Of a stretch of DNA of 64,000 nt, positions 1 through 64,000 are shown piece after piece (position 1 is the first letter of the stretch; the number at the start of each line of letters is the position of its first letter). Source of the stretch: Mnemiopsis leidyi (taxonomy: Eukaryota; Ctenophora; Tentaculata; Lobata; Bolinopsidae). The notes beneath the pieces were generated by a model. It saw nothing but the letters and a program-made list of their open reading frames with translations. It was not told the DNA's origin and did not search any database. The translations under genes were made by a program, and so were the position numbers. The stretch is from contig JH153048.1 of the NCBI GenBank assembly GCA_000226015.1, positions 32,590-96,589 on the forward strand, in the 5' to 3' direction.

Positions 1-1345
1 AAGTTTCCAATTTTGTAGCTCTTATTGAGGATAAAACTTCCAACCGACGGACATGACCGACGAATTGAAATTTGAATACCCTCATTTTTCACCCTTGACT
101 CCATTAAAAAGTGACAAAAACTGATTGGAGGGACAGTTTTCAAGTTAACAAACCATTCTAGGGCCAAAAATTGGACTCTAAAATGACATTTCATGTGCTT
201 AAATTGAGGATAACCTCAATTTTTGCACCTAAAATGGACTGTGAGTACAGTAGGAGGATAAGTCTTTCACTGACATAAACTATGAACTTTTTTTGTTACT
301 ATTGCAGTTGATATATTAAGTCCAAAAACAAAACTTGAGCTTCAAATGAGGATAAACATAAAGTCATCATTAACAGCAAATGGTTCAAAATGTCACAATT
401 ATCCTCATAGTGCCTAGTGGCCAAATTTTATTATAAATGTCCAAAATGACTATAGTAGAGACATCGGGCACATTGGAATCAACTATTGACATCAAAAAAA
501 TTTCCAATTACCCTCACACTCTTCTCCAGGTTGCCATTTACGCGAGCGCGCCACGGGCTGTTACAAGACAAAATATTGGCCTGGAGTAAGAGTGAGGGTA
601 ACTTTGATTTTAAAATTAGTGATTCTTGACCTCAAAAGTACCACAAAATTGGTTAACAACATTGGAAATTCCTCTTTCATTTACTTGTGGACTTATTGAG
701 GGTAATTTACAGAAATTTATTTTCTATGTCATACCAAACAATAAATTTACCCTCTTTTTGGCCTCTATCTCGAGAACGCAGGGTCATATTGACTCAAACT
801 TGGTTTCATTTGTTAACTTTTGTCATCCTTGAAGTATCTATGTATCAAACTGTGACCCCCAACTTTACAAGTGTCACTTATGAGGATAAACTGTTGGATC
901 ATTTCTTATAGAAAATGCAAAATTTCCCCTAATTTGCCCTCATTTTGACCACATCTTGTAAGTAGGTCAAAAATTGACTAATGCACAGACATCGGGCACA
1001 TTGGGATCAACTATTGACATCAAAAGAAATTTCAAATTACCCTCACACTCTTCTCCAGGTTGCCATCTACGCGCGCGCGCGCGCCGCGCGCTGTTACAAG
1101 ACAAAATGTCGGCCTGGAGTAAGAGTGAGGGTAACTTTGATTTTGAATTCAGTGATTCTTGACCTCAAAACCACCACAGAATTTATAAACGACATTGGGA
1201 ATCTCTATCTCTTTTACTTTTGGACTATTGAGGGTAATCTTCAGAATTTCAATGTCTCCGTCACAACCAAAACCACCAAATTTACCCTCATTTTGGCCTA
1301 TATCTCGTGAACGCAAGGTCCAATCTGCTTGAGCTTGGTCACATT
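1..1345. repeat. Tandem repeat, period about 530 bp, 2-3 copies with internal inverted repeats
   Basis: Two clear copies (about 459-984 and 985-1,345) share long blocks such as acatcgggcacattgg and gacctcaaaa; the first 458 bases hold an older, more diverged copy (tgaggataaac at 348 and 880, 532 apart). Each clear copy has an imperfect inverted repeat: 508-530 with 580-601, and 1,037-1,059 with 1,113-1,134, enclosing a (GC)n-rich loop. Non-coding. Probably a satellite-like or non-autonomous element downstream of slo; family unknown. Confidence 0.75.
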
Positions 1346-1522
1346 TTGAAGAACTCATTGAGACTGAGCCCCTGAAAGCATCATGAAAGCACAAATTCAT
1401 TATCCTGATTTTATAAAACCCAAAAACCTCCAAAATAAGGATATTCTCAATTAAGCTGCTATTGCTGTGCAGTTTACCTAAGACGGCGATGCACTTCGAA
1501 GAGATCACGCAAAGCTATAGGG

Positions 1523-1528
1523 TTTATT
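1523..1528 (-). terminator. Poly(A) signal AATAAA of slo
   Basis: AATAAA on the minus strand, 167 bases past the stop codon. It is the first canonical signal downstream of the stop and would give a 3' UTR of roughly 190 nt. Confidence 0.55.
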
Positions 1529-1694
1529 ACTAAGGGAAGCTAAAAGTTCCAGATAACCGCACAAGTGACGTGTTAAAAAAGTGATCTGAAAGGATAACAT
1601 GAACGCACGTACTGCAGCAGCACGTGCAGAAATTCTGTGCCGCTCAGCTGCGCTAGCAACAGTACATATCTAAATGTGCAGTAATATAAATCAC

Positions 1695-53737
<52,043 letters not shown>

Positions 53738-53738
53738 C

Positions 53739-53759
53739 ACTAAGAAGTTAACGTTAGTA
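53739..53759 (-). promoter_or_regulatory. Likely splice acceptor just before the module A start codon
   Basis: On the minus strand a perfect TACTAAC branch motif (53,759-53,753) is followed by a pyrimidine-rich stretch and ttag, only two bases before ATG. This suggests that exon A0 starts at 53,739 and that a non-coding 5' UTR exon and promoter lie further out, between 53.8 and 64 kb. Confidence 0.45.
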
Positions 53760-55359
53760 GAATTCTCCAAATATTTTAATAGCCAACTATTTGATCATTT
53801 AAGTAATAAGTACATACCAAGGCCAACATTACGAATTCAAAACAATCATAAACTTAGATCATCATGTCAAAAATCTAGAAACCTCTAGATGTTCTGATAA
53901 TATGAATAAAAAATAAAACTCATAGAGATAGAAAGTTTGTCAAAAAAGCAGCAAATCGACAGTAAAAAGCTGAAAAGCTTAGACCTTAGACGGTGAATTA
54001 GACAAGGGCCGGCAACAGATAATAAATTTTAATTGTACTAGAAAATAAGAAAAAAACATGATATAACTTAAACCGGTTGGGAGTACAAGCAAAATCAACC
54101 TTCTGTACGAAAATAAAACAAAACTTTTAAAATAAAACAAAATTTAAATTTGACCAAAAGGAAAACTTGTGCTAAATCGGCTAGCACAACATGTCCTTAC
54201 ACATCACGTGACCCAAGACAAAGACCAAGATTCCAGACGTTACAGCACGCTTATTGTTGCTTTGTTGCTTGTGATTATAAAACGACGGTTTATGACGTCA
54301 CCTGATCTCGAGTTTACCCTGGCGGTAACCCTACCCTGGGTCGTATCTGTGCGCATTGTCTAGGACAGTCCAGGTAATTATTTCGAGATACCTGGATCAG
54401 ATCTAGCGGTGAAGACAGAGAGGGAAATTCCTCTGGAGGTATCCTATCTGGGTGTCACTTCTGACTGAGAAAGCGAAATTTAACTGAAAGTGACGAAGTC
54501 CTATTCTAGTAGTAGTATTTTGTGCTATTGAAGGAAAGATGACTTTGCTGTCCAGACTCCAGAAAGCAACTTTGCGGTGGGGATCTTTAGAATGCAGGAA
54601 CGTGACAAGACATTGAGGAAAACAATTCTTGTTCTATTATATAAATCTTTCTGTCGTATCTAGTTTTGTCTGGTCTAAGCCTTTCTAACTTTTCGTCAGG
54701 TGGTAAGTTTGCATTCTGGCATTCCAACAGAATACAAAACACTTGAATAGACAATCACAACAGATAACACATTTTCAAACACACCCAACATTGCCAAAGA
54801 CAATAAATAAACCTACAGAACTACAGTTCAACTTAACAGGTGTGATATAATGCACTTGACCTAGCAACATCAGGTAAAGTACTGCTGACTGCTTTAAACC
54901 TGTTGGACTGTGCTAATTACGGGTATTTCTAGAACTTTCGAATGTCGCTGGAAACTTCAAACCCATAAAGTGGTCTTGATTCTAACTGCCACGGCCAATG
55001 TGAGTAAAGCAAGCTGGCCTCGTAAAATAGTACAAATACCTGAGCCTTCCGTAGTGGAATAGCTTTAATGTTCTAAGATAAATGTGTCGACGGCAAGAAT
55101 CTTTTACCATCGATTGGTGCTTAAATTCAGCGGCAACAACTACCGTGTAGCAACGAGTAAGGGATATTCTAAGGTCAAGATGCCTTTGTTAAAACTTTCA
55201 GTTGAAGAATTTGAGATTCCCTACAAATGATGCCGGGAAAAGATTTCCTGCGAACATAGCAAATCCTACAAACTGCAATTCTGGATTCAACGTTATACCA
55301 TGAAGCCTAACTAAGAAGGTAGAATGAGAAATTCTTTAGAGATACGAATTGTTCACCTA

Positions 55360-55806
55360 GATGTACACTGTACAGAATGTACACTGTACAGAATGTACAC
55401 TGTAAATATGTTCACTGTAAAGATGTACACTGTACAGAATGTACACTGTAAAGATGTACACTGTACAGAATGTACATTGTAAAGATGTTCACTGTAAAGA
55501 TGTACACTGTACAGAATGTACACTGTACAGAATGTACACTGTAAATATGTTCACTGTAAAGATGTACACTGTACAGAATGTACAACGTGCAGATTTACAC
55601 TGTACAGAATGTACACTGTAAAGATGTACACTGTAAAGATGTACAGTGTATGGTGAACAGTGTATGGTGTACAGTGTAGAGTGTACACTGTACACTGTAA
55701 ATATGTACAATGTACAGTGTACAGTGTAGAGTGGACAGTGTATAGTGTACAATGTAAACTGTACAGTGCAAGTGTACAGTGTAGGGTGTACAGTGTAGAG
55801 TATACA
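55360..55806. repeat. Self-complementary array of tgtacactgtacag units
   Basis: About 30 copies of tgtacactgtacagaa / tgtacactgtaaaga, nearly every unit a short palindrome; in the right half the orientation of the word flips to gtacagtgtagagt. The two halves can pair with each other. Confidence 0.93.
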
Positions 55807-56279
55807 ATAATGTCTAAAGGTTTATCGCCAGACCAGCTTTATATTATTGTTCCCACTAAATAATCCTCGATTTTTGATTTGTGAACGTTTTCTAACGTTT
55901 TGAATGACTCTTGTTAGCTGGAACCCTTGGCTTATGATAGACTGCATGTCTCCAAACATCCCACTTACAAACCCTACTCGATACTTTCAGTTCACCCGAT
56001 TACTGTAGCCGCTTCTACCTTTTTTTGCTGCACCAATACGCTGTAAAGCTGTGAGTATGCCTCTCAGCCATCGCTAGAATGTCGCTTGTATGTAGATTTG
56101 GTGGTGATGAATAAAGATTAGAGAGCACCCCATGCCCATATCACAATCAATGGTGTATATACTTATATATGCGCGTGTGTGCTCCTTTATAAAGCTTGCC
56201 ACTTGATCCTTAGTCAGACGAATCTATTGTTTAGGTCTCTCATTATGCTAGGTGTGCATGCTTTAAACCTGGATAGATA

Positions 56280-56430
<151 letters not shown>

Positions 56431-59400
56431 ATAGTATCAGCTTGTAAGACATATAATATGATCACACGCGTTCGTGTATTGTGTGGCTGCTTCATGGTAA
56501 AAGTATTAGATCTGTCCAAAAATCAATTTTGTTTAGTCAGAAGTTAGGACGCAGCTTTTGTTTTTACCCTTCAACCAAGCGAGAGATAAACGCCGGAAAA
56601 ACAGGGAGCTCTCTAAAATGGGTCAAATTTAAGGAAGGGTCAAAAGATATGCAAATAAAGAGGTTTAATTTTAGATAGGTTTAGTTTTGATATTGTAGGT
56701 TTTGTTTAGAAAAGATGAAGAATGACCATCGCTAGATCTGGAATGGAAAGCAATGATATAAAGGGTGTTATATCATCTAGGATTTTAACACAAAACACGC
56801 TGCATACCACATACACTTGTCGGAAGGAGTTCCAATCTAGTTTTGACACGTGATCTAGCATATGTCGGTTTTGATCTCCTCATTTGTCTGACTCTACAAA
56901 TGCCTCAAACCTATACTTCAAGTGCTTAAAATGGCTAGGGAGTCTCATTATGATGAGCAAGTAGTAACATAGTCCGTCTATGGACATACGTGTGGGCTGC
57001 GCTGGGTGCACCTTGCTGGACCATGCTGTAAATGGGATCTTCGAAATTTTTGTTTTTTCGAAAGTTAAAAATCTAAGAAGACAATGGTCCATTAATAACA
57101 CCGTACGTGATTCAGGATGAAAGCGAAAACAAGACAGCACAGTTGGCTTAGTTGATTTGAACTTAATTCCAACACACATCATGCCATCAACCATGTAATG
57201 TTACTCAGAGAAATGCTTCTACCGGATCTACCCCCAGGTCAACATGAACTAAATAACCATTGCTCAGATCGATAGAAATTTCTTTAATACGAATCCCACG
57301 AAAAAAGCTGTGCAAATACCAGTAAAGGTAAAAAACGTGCTTTCTGACAACACTTTCTCACCATTTCCCAATAAAATTCAATAAAAACAGCCTCCCATGG
57401 TCTCACTAGAGAGGTATAATGGTAATTGCGTGCTGGTCATTAGGAAAAAAGTTTTGAAAGGAGAGTTATCTGAATCCAGGGATCTTGTTTAAACCGGACT
57501 GTACACCAAAGGCTGAGGCTAAACTGTACATTCGTACATTAAAACGTACATAATGCCGACTTTACACCCTGCAAATTATCTGATGCCTTGGCGAATTGTT
57601 TGCATACATGTAGAAATTAATGCCTTGCCCAGTTCAAATCACATTACAAACCAAATACAGGCGCAAATGTGTGCAGTTCAAATTAGCGCCAGCTCTTTTG
57701 CCAAAAGTTGGAATTCTAATTACAATTGATAAATGCTAATGTTATCTAATAATTTAAATTACACGCAAGAAATAATTTGATATGATTGAACATTCATAGT
57801 ACATTCTTGTATGGTAATATTCTTGTATGGTAATATTTTTGTATGGTTTATTCGGGAAATAATTGTTTTATTACAGTATTACAAGTCAAAAAATATAGTA
57901 ATCACAGGCCCCTACTGCACAAATAATAATGATTTTCGAATTGTCCTGCAGTCAATCAAGCTATAGCTTAGGTCGCACCTTGTTGAAAACACTTCGAGTA
58001 ACGCCGTAAAATCACAGATAGAGCCATTAACAATTCAGTAAGATAAACCCTGACTTGATAGCTTGAAGGGCGTGTTTTTCTTGGCTGATCAAGAAGAATA
58101 AACTTGTGCCGGGAGATTATCGGCTAAATTTATCTCAAAGTATCAATATAGTGAGGTGTATTGTGCGTGATTATTGTTTGTATTCGGACACACGGCACGG
58201 TTATGGAAGTGTTTTATTTTTGTCAGTAAGACGAGGAAATAGCTGACCAGTTAAGATGGGCGACTGGGCACTGGCCTGACGATGTAACGTGTATGTACTT
58301 TTGTAAGAATAATAGAACTATCATACTACTGCTGCTACTACTTTACGATAATAAAATACTACAATATAAGCATACTAGTATAGTACTACTAGCATTACTA
58401 CTCAGCACTTCTCCTATAGTATTATGCACTACCGCAACTGGTACTGGACTACCACTAAGATAGTAGTACTTCTTTATAGTCTGATTCTATTTCTATTCGG
58501 AGATAAATTAGTGAAATGGAAAAATCCCATCCTTTATGACAAGAATACGAAGTATATTCTCATTGGACAGGTCTATAAAGTTTACAACTTCAAACGTAAA
58601 GTTAAAATAAAAGTGCGACAGTAATACCTTTAGTAAATTATTCAGCCCTTGCATGCAAGGTTTCCAAGAACGGTAGGGGAAGGTAAAGGAGGGATATTGT
58701 GAAATATGCGTGATTGGGAAACAAAATTCGTGGATGGGTATCCTCTCTTGCCTTGGACTTGTTTCTTCTTTCGGTTTTAAAACAATAACTGGCATATTAT
58801 ATCGTGCTATTGAAGGTGGTTTACAGTGATTCCCACCAGCGAGACTAAAAATTCTGACTCGTACGATCGAGATTCGGGGATGAACTTATCAGACACAGCA
58901 CAATGTCACAGAACTGAAACGATTACTCAAGTAATTCACCATAATGAATACCCTCAAAATCCAAATCCCAAGATGCGAAATTCGAATAATCCTTGGAGAT
59001 CATCCTTTTCTGCGGAACAAACAGCGCAGAAAAATATTTGGAGACAGTGAATTCTAGAAAGATCCATAATTGACTAAAATCCCAACAAGAGGAACACAGT
59101 TAGTAAGTTAGTGCAGGAAATATGGACAAGTTGACACATACCAGCCCAGCCTGCAGCTAGGCGTAGAGTTATTGTTATATCGAGACGTTAGCAGGCCAGT
59201 CAGCAGCGACAAATTTAACAGGGGACATATTGCTATATTGCTATATTGCTATAATGCAGCTATATCAGAATCTACAAGCTTAACTTTATGTCAGAATTTA
59301 CAAGCTTCACTTTATCAGCTGTATTTTCACGTTGTCGGAAGAGTAAAAAAGTGGGCTGTCCAATGCATTAAATGAATTATAAAAGTTACGTATTAACAAG

Positions 59401-62400
59401 ACTTTTCGTATAGTTAATATGAAAAACGTGACACAGCAAAGCAGTTAAAAATGCGGCTAGTTTTTTGGAATAGCGAACTTGATGACAAGAAGGACAGGTT
59501 AACAAAATCCCAGTCATTATTTCATTGAATTCTTCTTCTCCTTCTACATTTTGTCACGGTATATAAGGCTCCATAAACGCGTCTTTAACGAATATGAAAT
59601 ATTTCTTTGAAAACTCGGAACGAGCACACAAAAATAAATCTTTAAAATAATCAAACAAATATTGAAAATATAACTTCAGATACATGACTACAACTGAATT
59701 CCTGAACACATGACACGTGACGATGAGAGCGGAGAAACCAACAGACCAACTATCAGATCACAATTTAGAATTTACGGCCCGACAAATATGGAAATCAGAG
59801 ACGAAGCAAGCTCGCGCCAAGAAAGTGAGAAACTCTAAAAGCAGGTGTCAGTAAACACCGTGCGACTCCCGCGCGACAAATCTAATTAACTTTCTGACTT
59901 GTAAGGCTGTAAACCAATCGTCAAGTCTCGATAAAGACACACACGTGGATGTGTAGAGATTACAAACCTCCAATACAACGATGAGAAAATACTTGACCGT
60001 GGAAGTTACTAAAAAGTTGTGCTGACAGCAGCAATGCCTGCTGTTACAGCATCACGTGTTATATGACCTTGGTCACGTGTTCAGCTGGGTCTGTCACGTG
60101 ATATAGACCACAACATGGCCATGGAGTGTAGACCAGAAAGCTCGTGGAAAGTTTACACCTTTGTAAAACGGACCTGATGCAGTCAGCGTATTTGCGACGA
60201 GGGCCCGTTCACTGTCGTCTTTCGCAGCCCTAAGGACGTTAAACGAGATGAGGTAAATTAAAGTTTCAACTAAAAGAGTCCCAGAGCATTAATGTTCCTC
60301 TAGAAATGAGGACTGTTGGTTTAACTTAATCGGACTTGGCTGAGTTCTGTCAACAGAAAGAAAAACCCGGTGACAGATGGACTCCAGTTGTGGCCAAGAA
60401 GACTTAAGAGGCGGAATGGTAGCAGTTATTTGCAACAAAGCTAATAATACCTGGTCTAGATTGTTAATTTATCGTGACAACACTTTAGCTTAAGTTTCCA
60501 AGCTGATGGTTAAAATGTTACTCTGTGATTATCCGTTACACCTTGGCCGCCTGACAATAGAATTCTATTGACCCTTCAATTATTAACTTTAGAAGCCTAT
60601 GATTTGAAATGAGATGTATGAATTATCGAAGTCTGCAGCAGACATGAAATATTTACTTGGAAAGAGAACAACTGTAATGTTTACAATCCCACATAATACA
60701 CATTTACAACAGTACCCAGTCCAGCAAATTGAAGCTGCACACAGCCCGATTGAAGTGCTTATCCAGGAACAGGATTCCAGACTCGAACCGAACAGATAAA
60801 AGCAAATCTCGGAATTGTCGCTATAAAATGAACTTATATCCAGAACAATTTGAATATTTTCTAGTCAGGAGGGAAGGTTCAGAAGTTGTAGATAAGGATT
60901 GTTGGAGAATCATGAGTGCCTTCATGAGTAGGACGGCCGGGATTACAATTAGACAATTAGTTAATAAGTTAATCACTTAATTAGTCTCAGGACGATTATA
61001 TCGGGGTTTGCCTAATACTGAGTCCATTGAAGAGAGTGTACGCTTGTTTCTTGACAACGAATATTCGTGATTATTTCTGAAATTTCTCATAAATAGACCG
61101 CCTGCGCTGAGAATATTTATCGCCGAGCAAAGTAGGTTGAAATCAAGAAATTTTCTAACAGATAATATTGCAGAAAAGAAACAGCTTACTGGCCGGTTCC
61201 GGTTAGGTTCACTGTCAATCTTAGAAGCAAGCTTTTGACAGTCCAACTTAAACAAACTTAGTTTTTTAAAGACAGAAGCGACTTTATAATACAGTAGCTA
61301 TAGAATCACGGATGACGGATAAATTAACTCCTTAAGAAACAATGAAATAATCACAGGATAAAAATGATACGATCCAGCAAGGCAAACCATAAACACAACT
61401 GAACCAGTAAAAATTGGAACAATCAAATATTGTACTAATCACGGTAATATATTTCATTTTCCACCCTAAAATTAGCAACATTTAAAACTAACTCTTACAG
61501 TTGACCAATTGAAGAAGAATTACTGTCTAAGTTTCATTTCAGCAACATCTCTCACCACACAAAACAGAAGTTTTAAATACGGTGGTACCTTGTTCGGAGA
61601 CACCTGTGTCGATACTGCAGAGCTAGCTATCTTTGTTCAAGAAAGATTTGACGACAGGGGATTTGATGAATCGTGATTAGACGGCTTCTCATTGAATAAA
61701 GCATATTGTAAAATGACCACTTCTTAGCGATTGTAGATAGTGCGGTTATCATTCTACTAGTTATAATATGTCGTAAAGTCGTATATAGTTAAGTAAAATC
61801 TTCTTCTCCATAGGTAATCTATTATTCTCATAAAATATTGATTATGAATGATCATAAATGCCACGAACACCATGTTCTCCGAATTGTTATGTAAATATTC
61901 AAAGGATGACAAAGGATGACATGGGATAATTTGATGTCATTATGTCACTCTAATTTGAATTAATACTTTGATAACACTGTGACATTTACAATAGTAGATT
62001 GACCGATTGATAGCTTAATTTCTTAATTTCATTACCTGTTAGAAACCTAGGTAGTGCTTGATGACATACAGAACCACAAATAGAGATTTAGAGCGGCAGA
62101 GAAAAGTGGAGACTGGAGGTGTCTCTATGGTAATTATACGTGTTTCCATGGTTACTAATTTACTATACGTGTCTTCTTGGTAAATATACGTGTCTCCATG
62201 TCTACTCAGCGTGTCTCCATGGCAGCTATATATGATGTACTCATCTGTCTATATGATATCATTGTAAAATAAAGCATCGCAGCAAAAAATTTAAGTTCCA
62301 GAAAGAAAAGAGATGTCTGGACGACGCTTCTATGATTCTGAAACCTAAAAAAAAACATAGTGTAACAGGTTAAAAGGAACACTATTCTAAGGAATGGACG

Positions 62401-64000
62401 TTACCTGGGCCATTTTTAGGTGTAGCTGCAATTAAGGTAAGGTAACAAAAAGAAGGTGCCATCTCTGAAGATTTAAATTGATGATAAAGTGTAAAAGTGA
62501 AGTACCAAAGTGAAGGGATCAGATACGTTTCAAAATGACAAAACTTGTGAGAGCGAAAAATATTTGGAATATTTAACTTAAATCTAGAAATCCGAGATTG
62601 GTCGTCTCATCAGGAACAACCTTGTCGACAAGACGAACGTACAACACACAAAAAACACAAGTAAGCAAGTAAAGCGGTAAAAATAAAGCCAAGACAAATA
62701 ATCTAACTTAAACGAGTCGTCAGGGTAGTTTTGACAATTACTCATCAAAGGGCACTGACGTGGTCATTGATCATGTTGGCGGAGCTAACCGCTAAATGTC
62801 TCTAACGCTTGTACGTGACCAATTTTCGGCTAAAAACCAAAGTTTTGGACACCCAGACATAGTTTTGCGTTGCAAATAGTCATATAGAATTTTCTTATAT
62901 GTATCTTATATCGCAGAAAGGGGACTCATCTGCATCAGTACGGATCGGATGAGCAAGTTTGTTTTAAACCTGAACTGAGACTACATCCAAGACACAAGAA
63001 AATACCTACAGGACACAACAAAATAATTCCAAGACACTAGAAAATACCTCCAAGACACAGGGACTTGGAGACAAAGAAAGAGAGTGAGGGAAGCTAAGAA
63101 GAGGGGGAAACCGAGGGTCCGGTTGGTTGCGTGCCACAATTAGAAAATTATAACGGTTCACAATAAGGGTGGATTCTCTCTCTCCATCTTTTCCGGGGGC
63201 TAAAAGTAGCTGGTTCTACAGAACATTGCGCCACCGTTCACCCGGCCAGCCGCTAACTGTCTGAGTTTCCGGTGACATTCAAGTTAAATGGAGGGTCCGG
63301 GTTACCGGTCCGGAGAAACTGCCGTTTTTGGAGGGGCCGATCTTAGTAACTTAGTTAGTCAGCAGATTAGAGTGCGGTGTGTTTGACAGGAAGGGCTCCC
63401 TAATTTGGAGGGTGTAAGGATTTGGTAAATTTCCCCTAATTTCCTCGGGATAAGGGGAGGATATGCTAATTACTGGATACTGGGTGCATATTTTTGTTGG
63501 GTCCATCTTGCAAAGTATGTAAGATCCTATCTAAGTATCTAGTTCAGCCTGCATAGCAGGCTGAATTAGTGAGAAGTTTTAAGACTCAAGAGCATGCCAA
63601 ATAGAGACTTGTCTGTTTCACTATTGAAATATAGTACGTGACAAAGACCTAACTTACACAAAATTTGACACAAAAAACGATTGAAAGAGTCGAATGAATA
63701 TTTATGAAGAATTTCGGTTTTCGTGACCAGCAGACAACTTTTCTAATAGTTGATGAAATTATATCACTATGGTGGCATATTTTACTTTCTAGACACAAAT
63801 AAAGAAATAAGCAAATATTCTACGCCCAATGTAAATTAACAAAATAAAACTGCATAGGTGAAAATATATATACACCGGTTACATATAATTTTCATAAGTT
63901 TCATTCTCAAGATACTTTTCTTAATAATGAAATTTTTGTTCTAATCTCAAGTAAATTGCTCTCTCGCCACCAGAGGCGCCGTCCGGATTTCAATCATTAA

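Overview
The window is from an intron-rich, AT-rich animal genome, almost certainly an invertebrate. It holds many different minisatellites and tRNA-derived SINE remnants, GT-AG introns, and palindromic TGACGTCA and CACGTG octamers/hexamers in large numbers. Nothing in it is bacterial. The species cannot be fixed from sequence alone.

One gene dominates. A large-conductance Ca2+-activated K+ channel of the Slo1/BK (slowpoke, KCNMA1) family lies on the minus strand from its start codons at 53,737 or 22,161 to the stop at 1,695. I rebuilt about 28 coding exons by joining GT-AG splice sites in phase. They encode S0, S1-S6, the pore (STVGYGDVY), the RCK1 and RCK2 gating-ring domains with the calcium bowl, and a short C-terminal tail. 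The assembled product is about 1,182 residues, the usual size for this family.

The most interesting result is at the N-terminus. There are two complete, non-identical versions of the N-terminus + S0 + S0-S1 linker. Module A uses exons at 53.7, 53.3 and 46.7 kb. Module B uses exons at 22.1 and 21.8 kb. Both start with their own Met exon, both first exons end in phase 2, both modules end in phase 0, and both fit the single common S1 exon at 21.3 kb. This implies alternative promoters and mutually exclusive S0 modules. A second point is two candidate in-frame cassette exons (43 and 89 codons, Gly/Lys-rich) inside the 8.1-kb intron that splits the S4-S5 linker. A third is loss or change of several residues that define BK function (Mg2+ site, one calcium-bowl ligand, one pore-mouth acid).

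Layout: 1-1,460 tandem ~530-bp repeats with internal inverted repeats, just past the gene's poly(A) signal; 1,695-12,434 compact 3' part of slo (S5 to C-terminus) with a SINE, a CRE-like array, a telomere-like 9-mer array and a 45-bp array in introns; 12,435-20,540 S4/S5 intron with the candidate cassettes; 20,541-22,161 S4 to S0 and module B; 22,162-46,630 a 25-kb intron of module A packed with minisatellites and a ~840-bp repeat present twice; 46,631-53,737 module A; 53,738-64,000 upstream DNA in which I recognise no coding gene. No other protein-coding gene could be supported on either strand.
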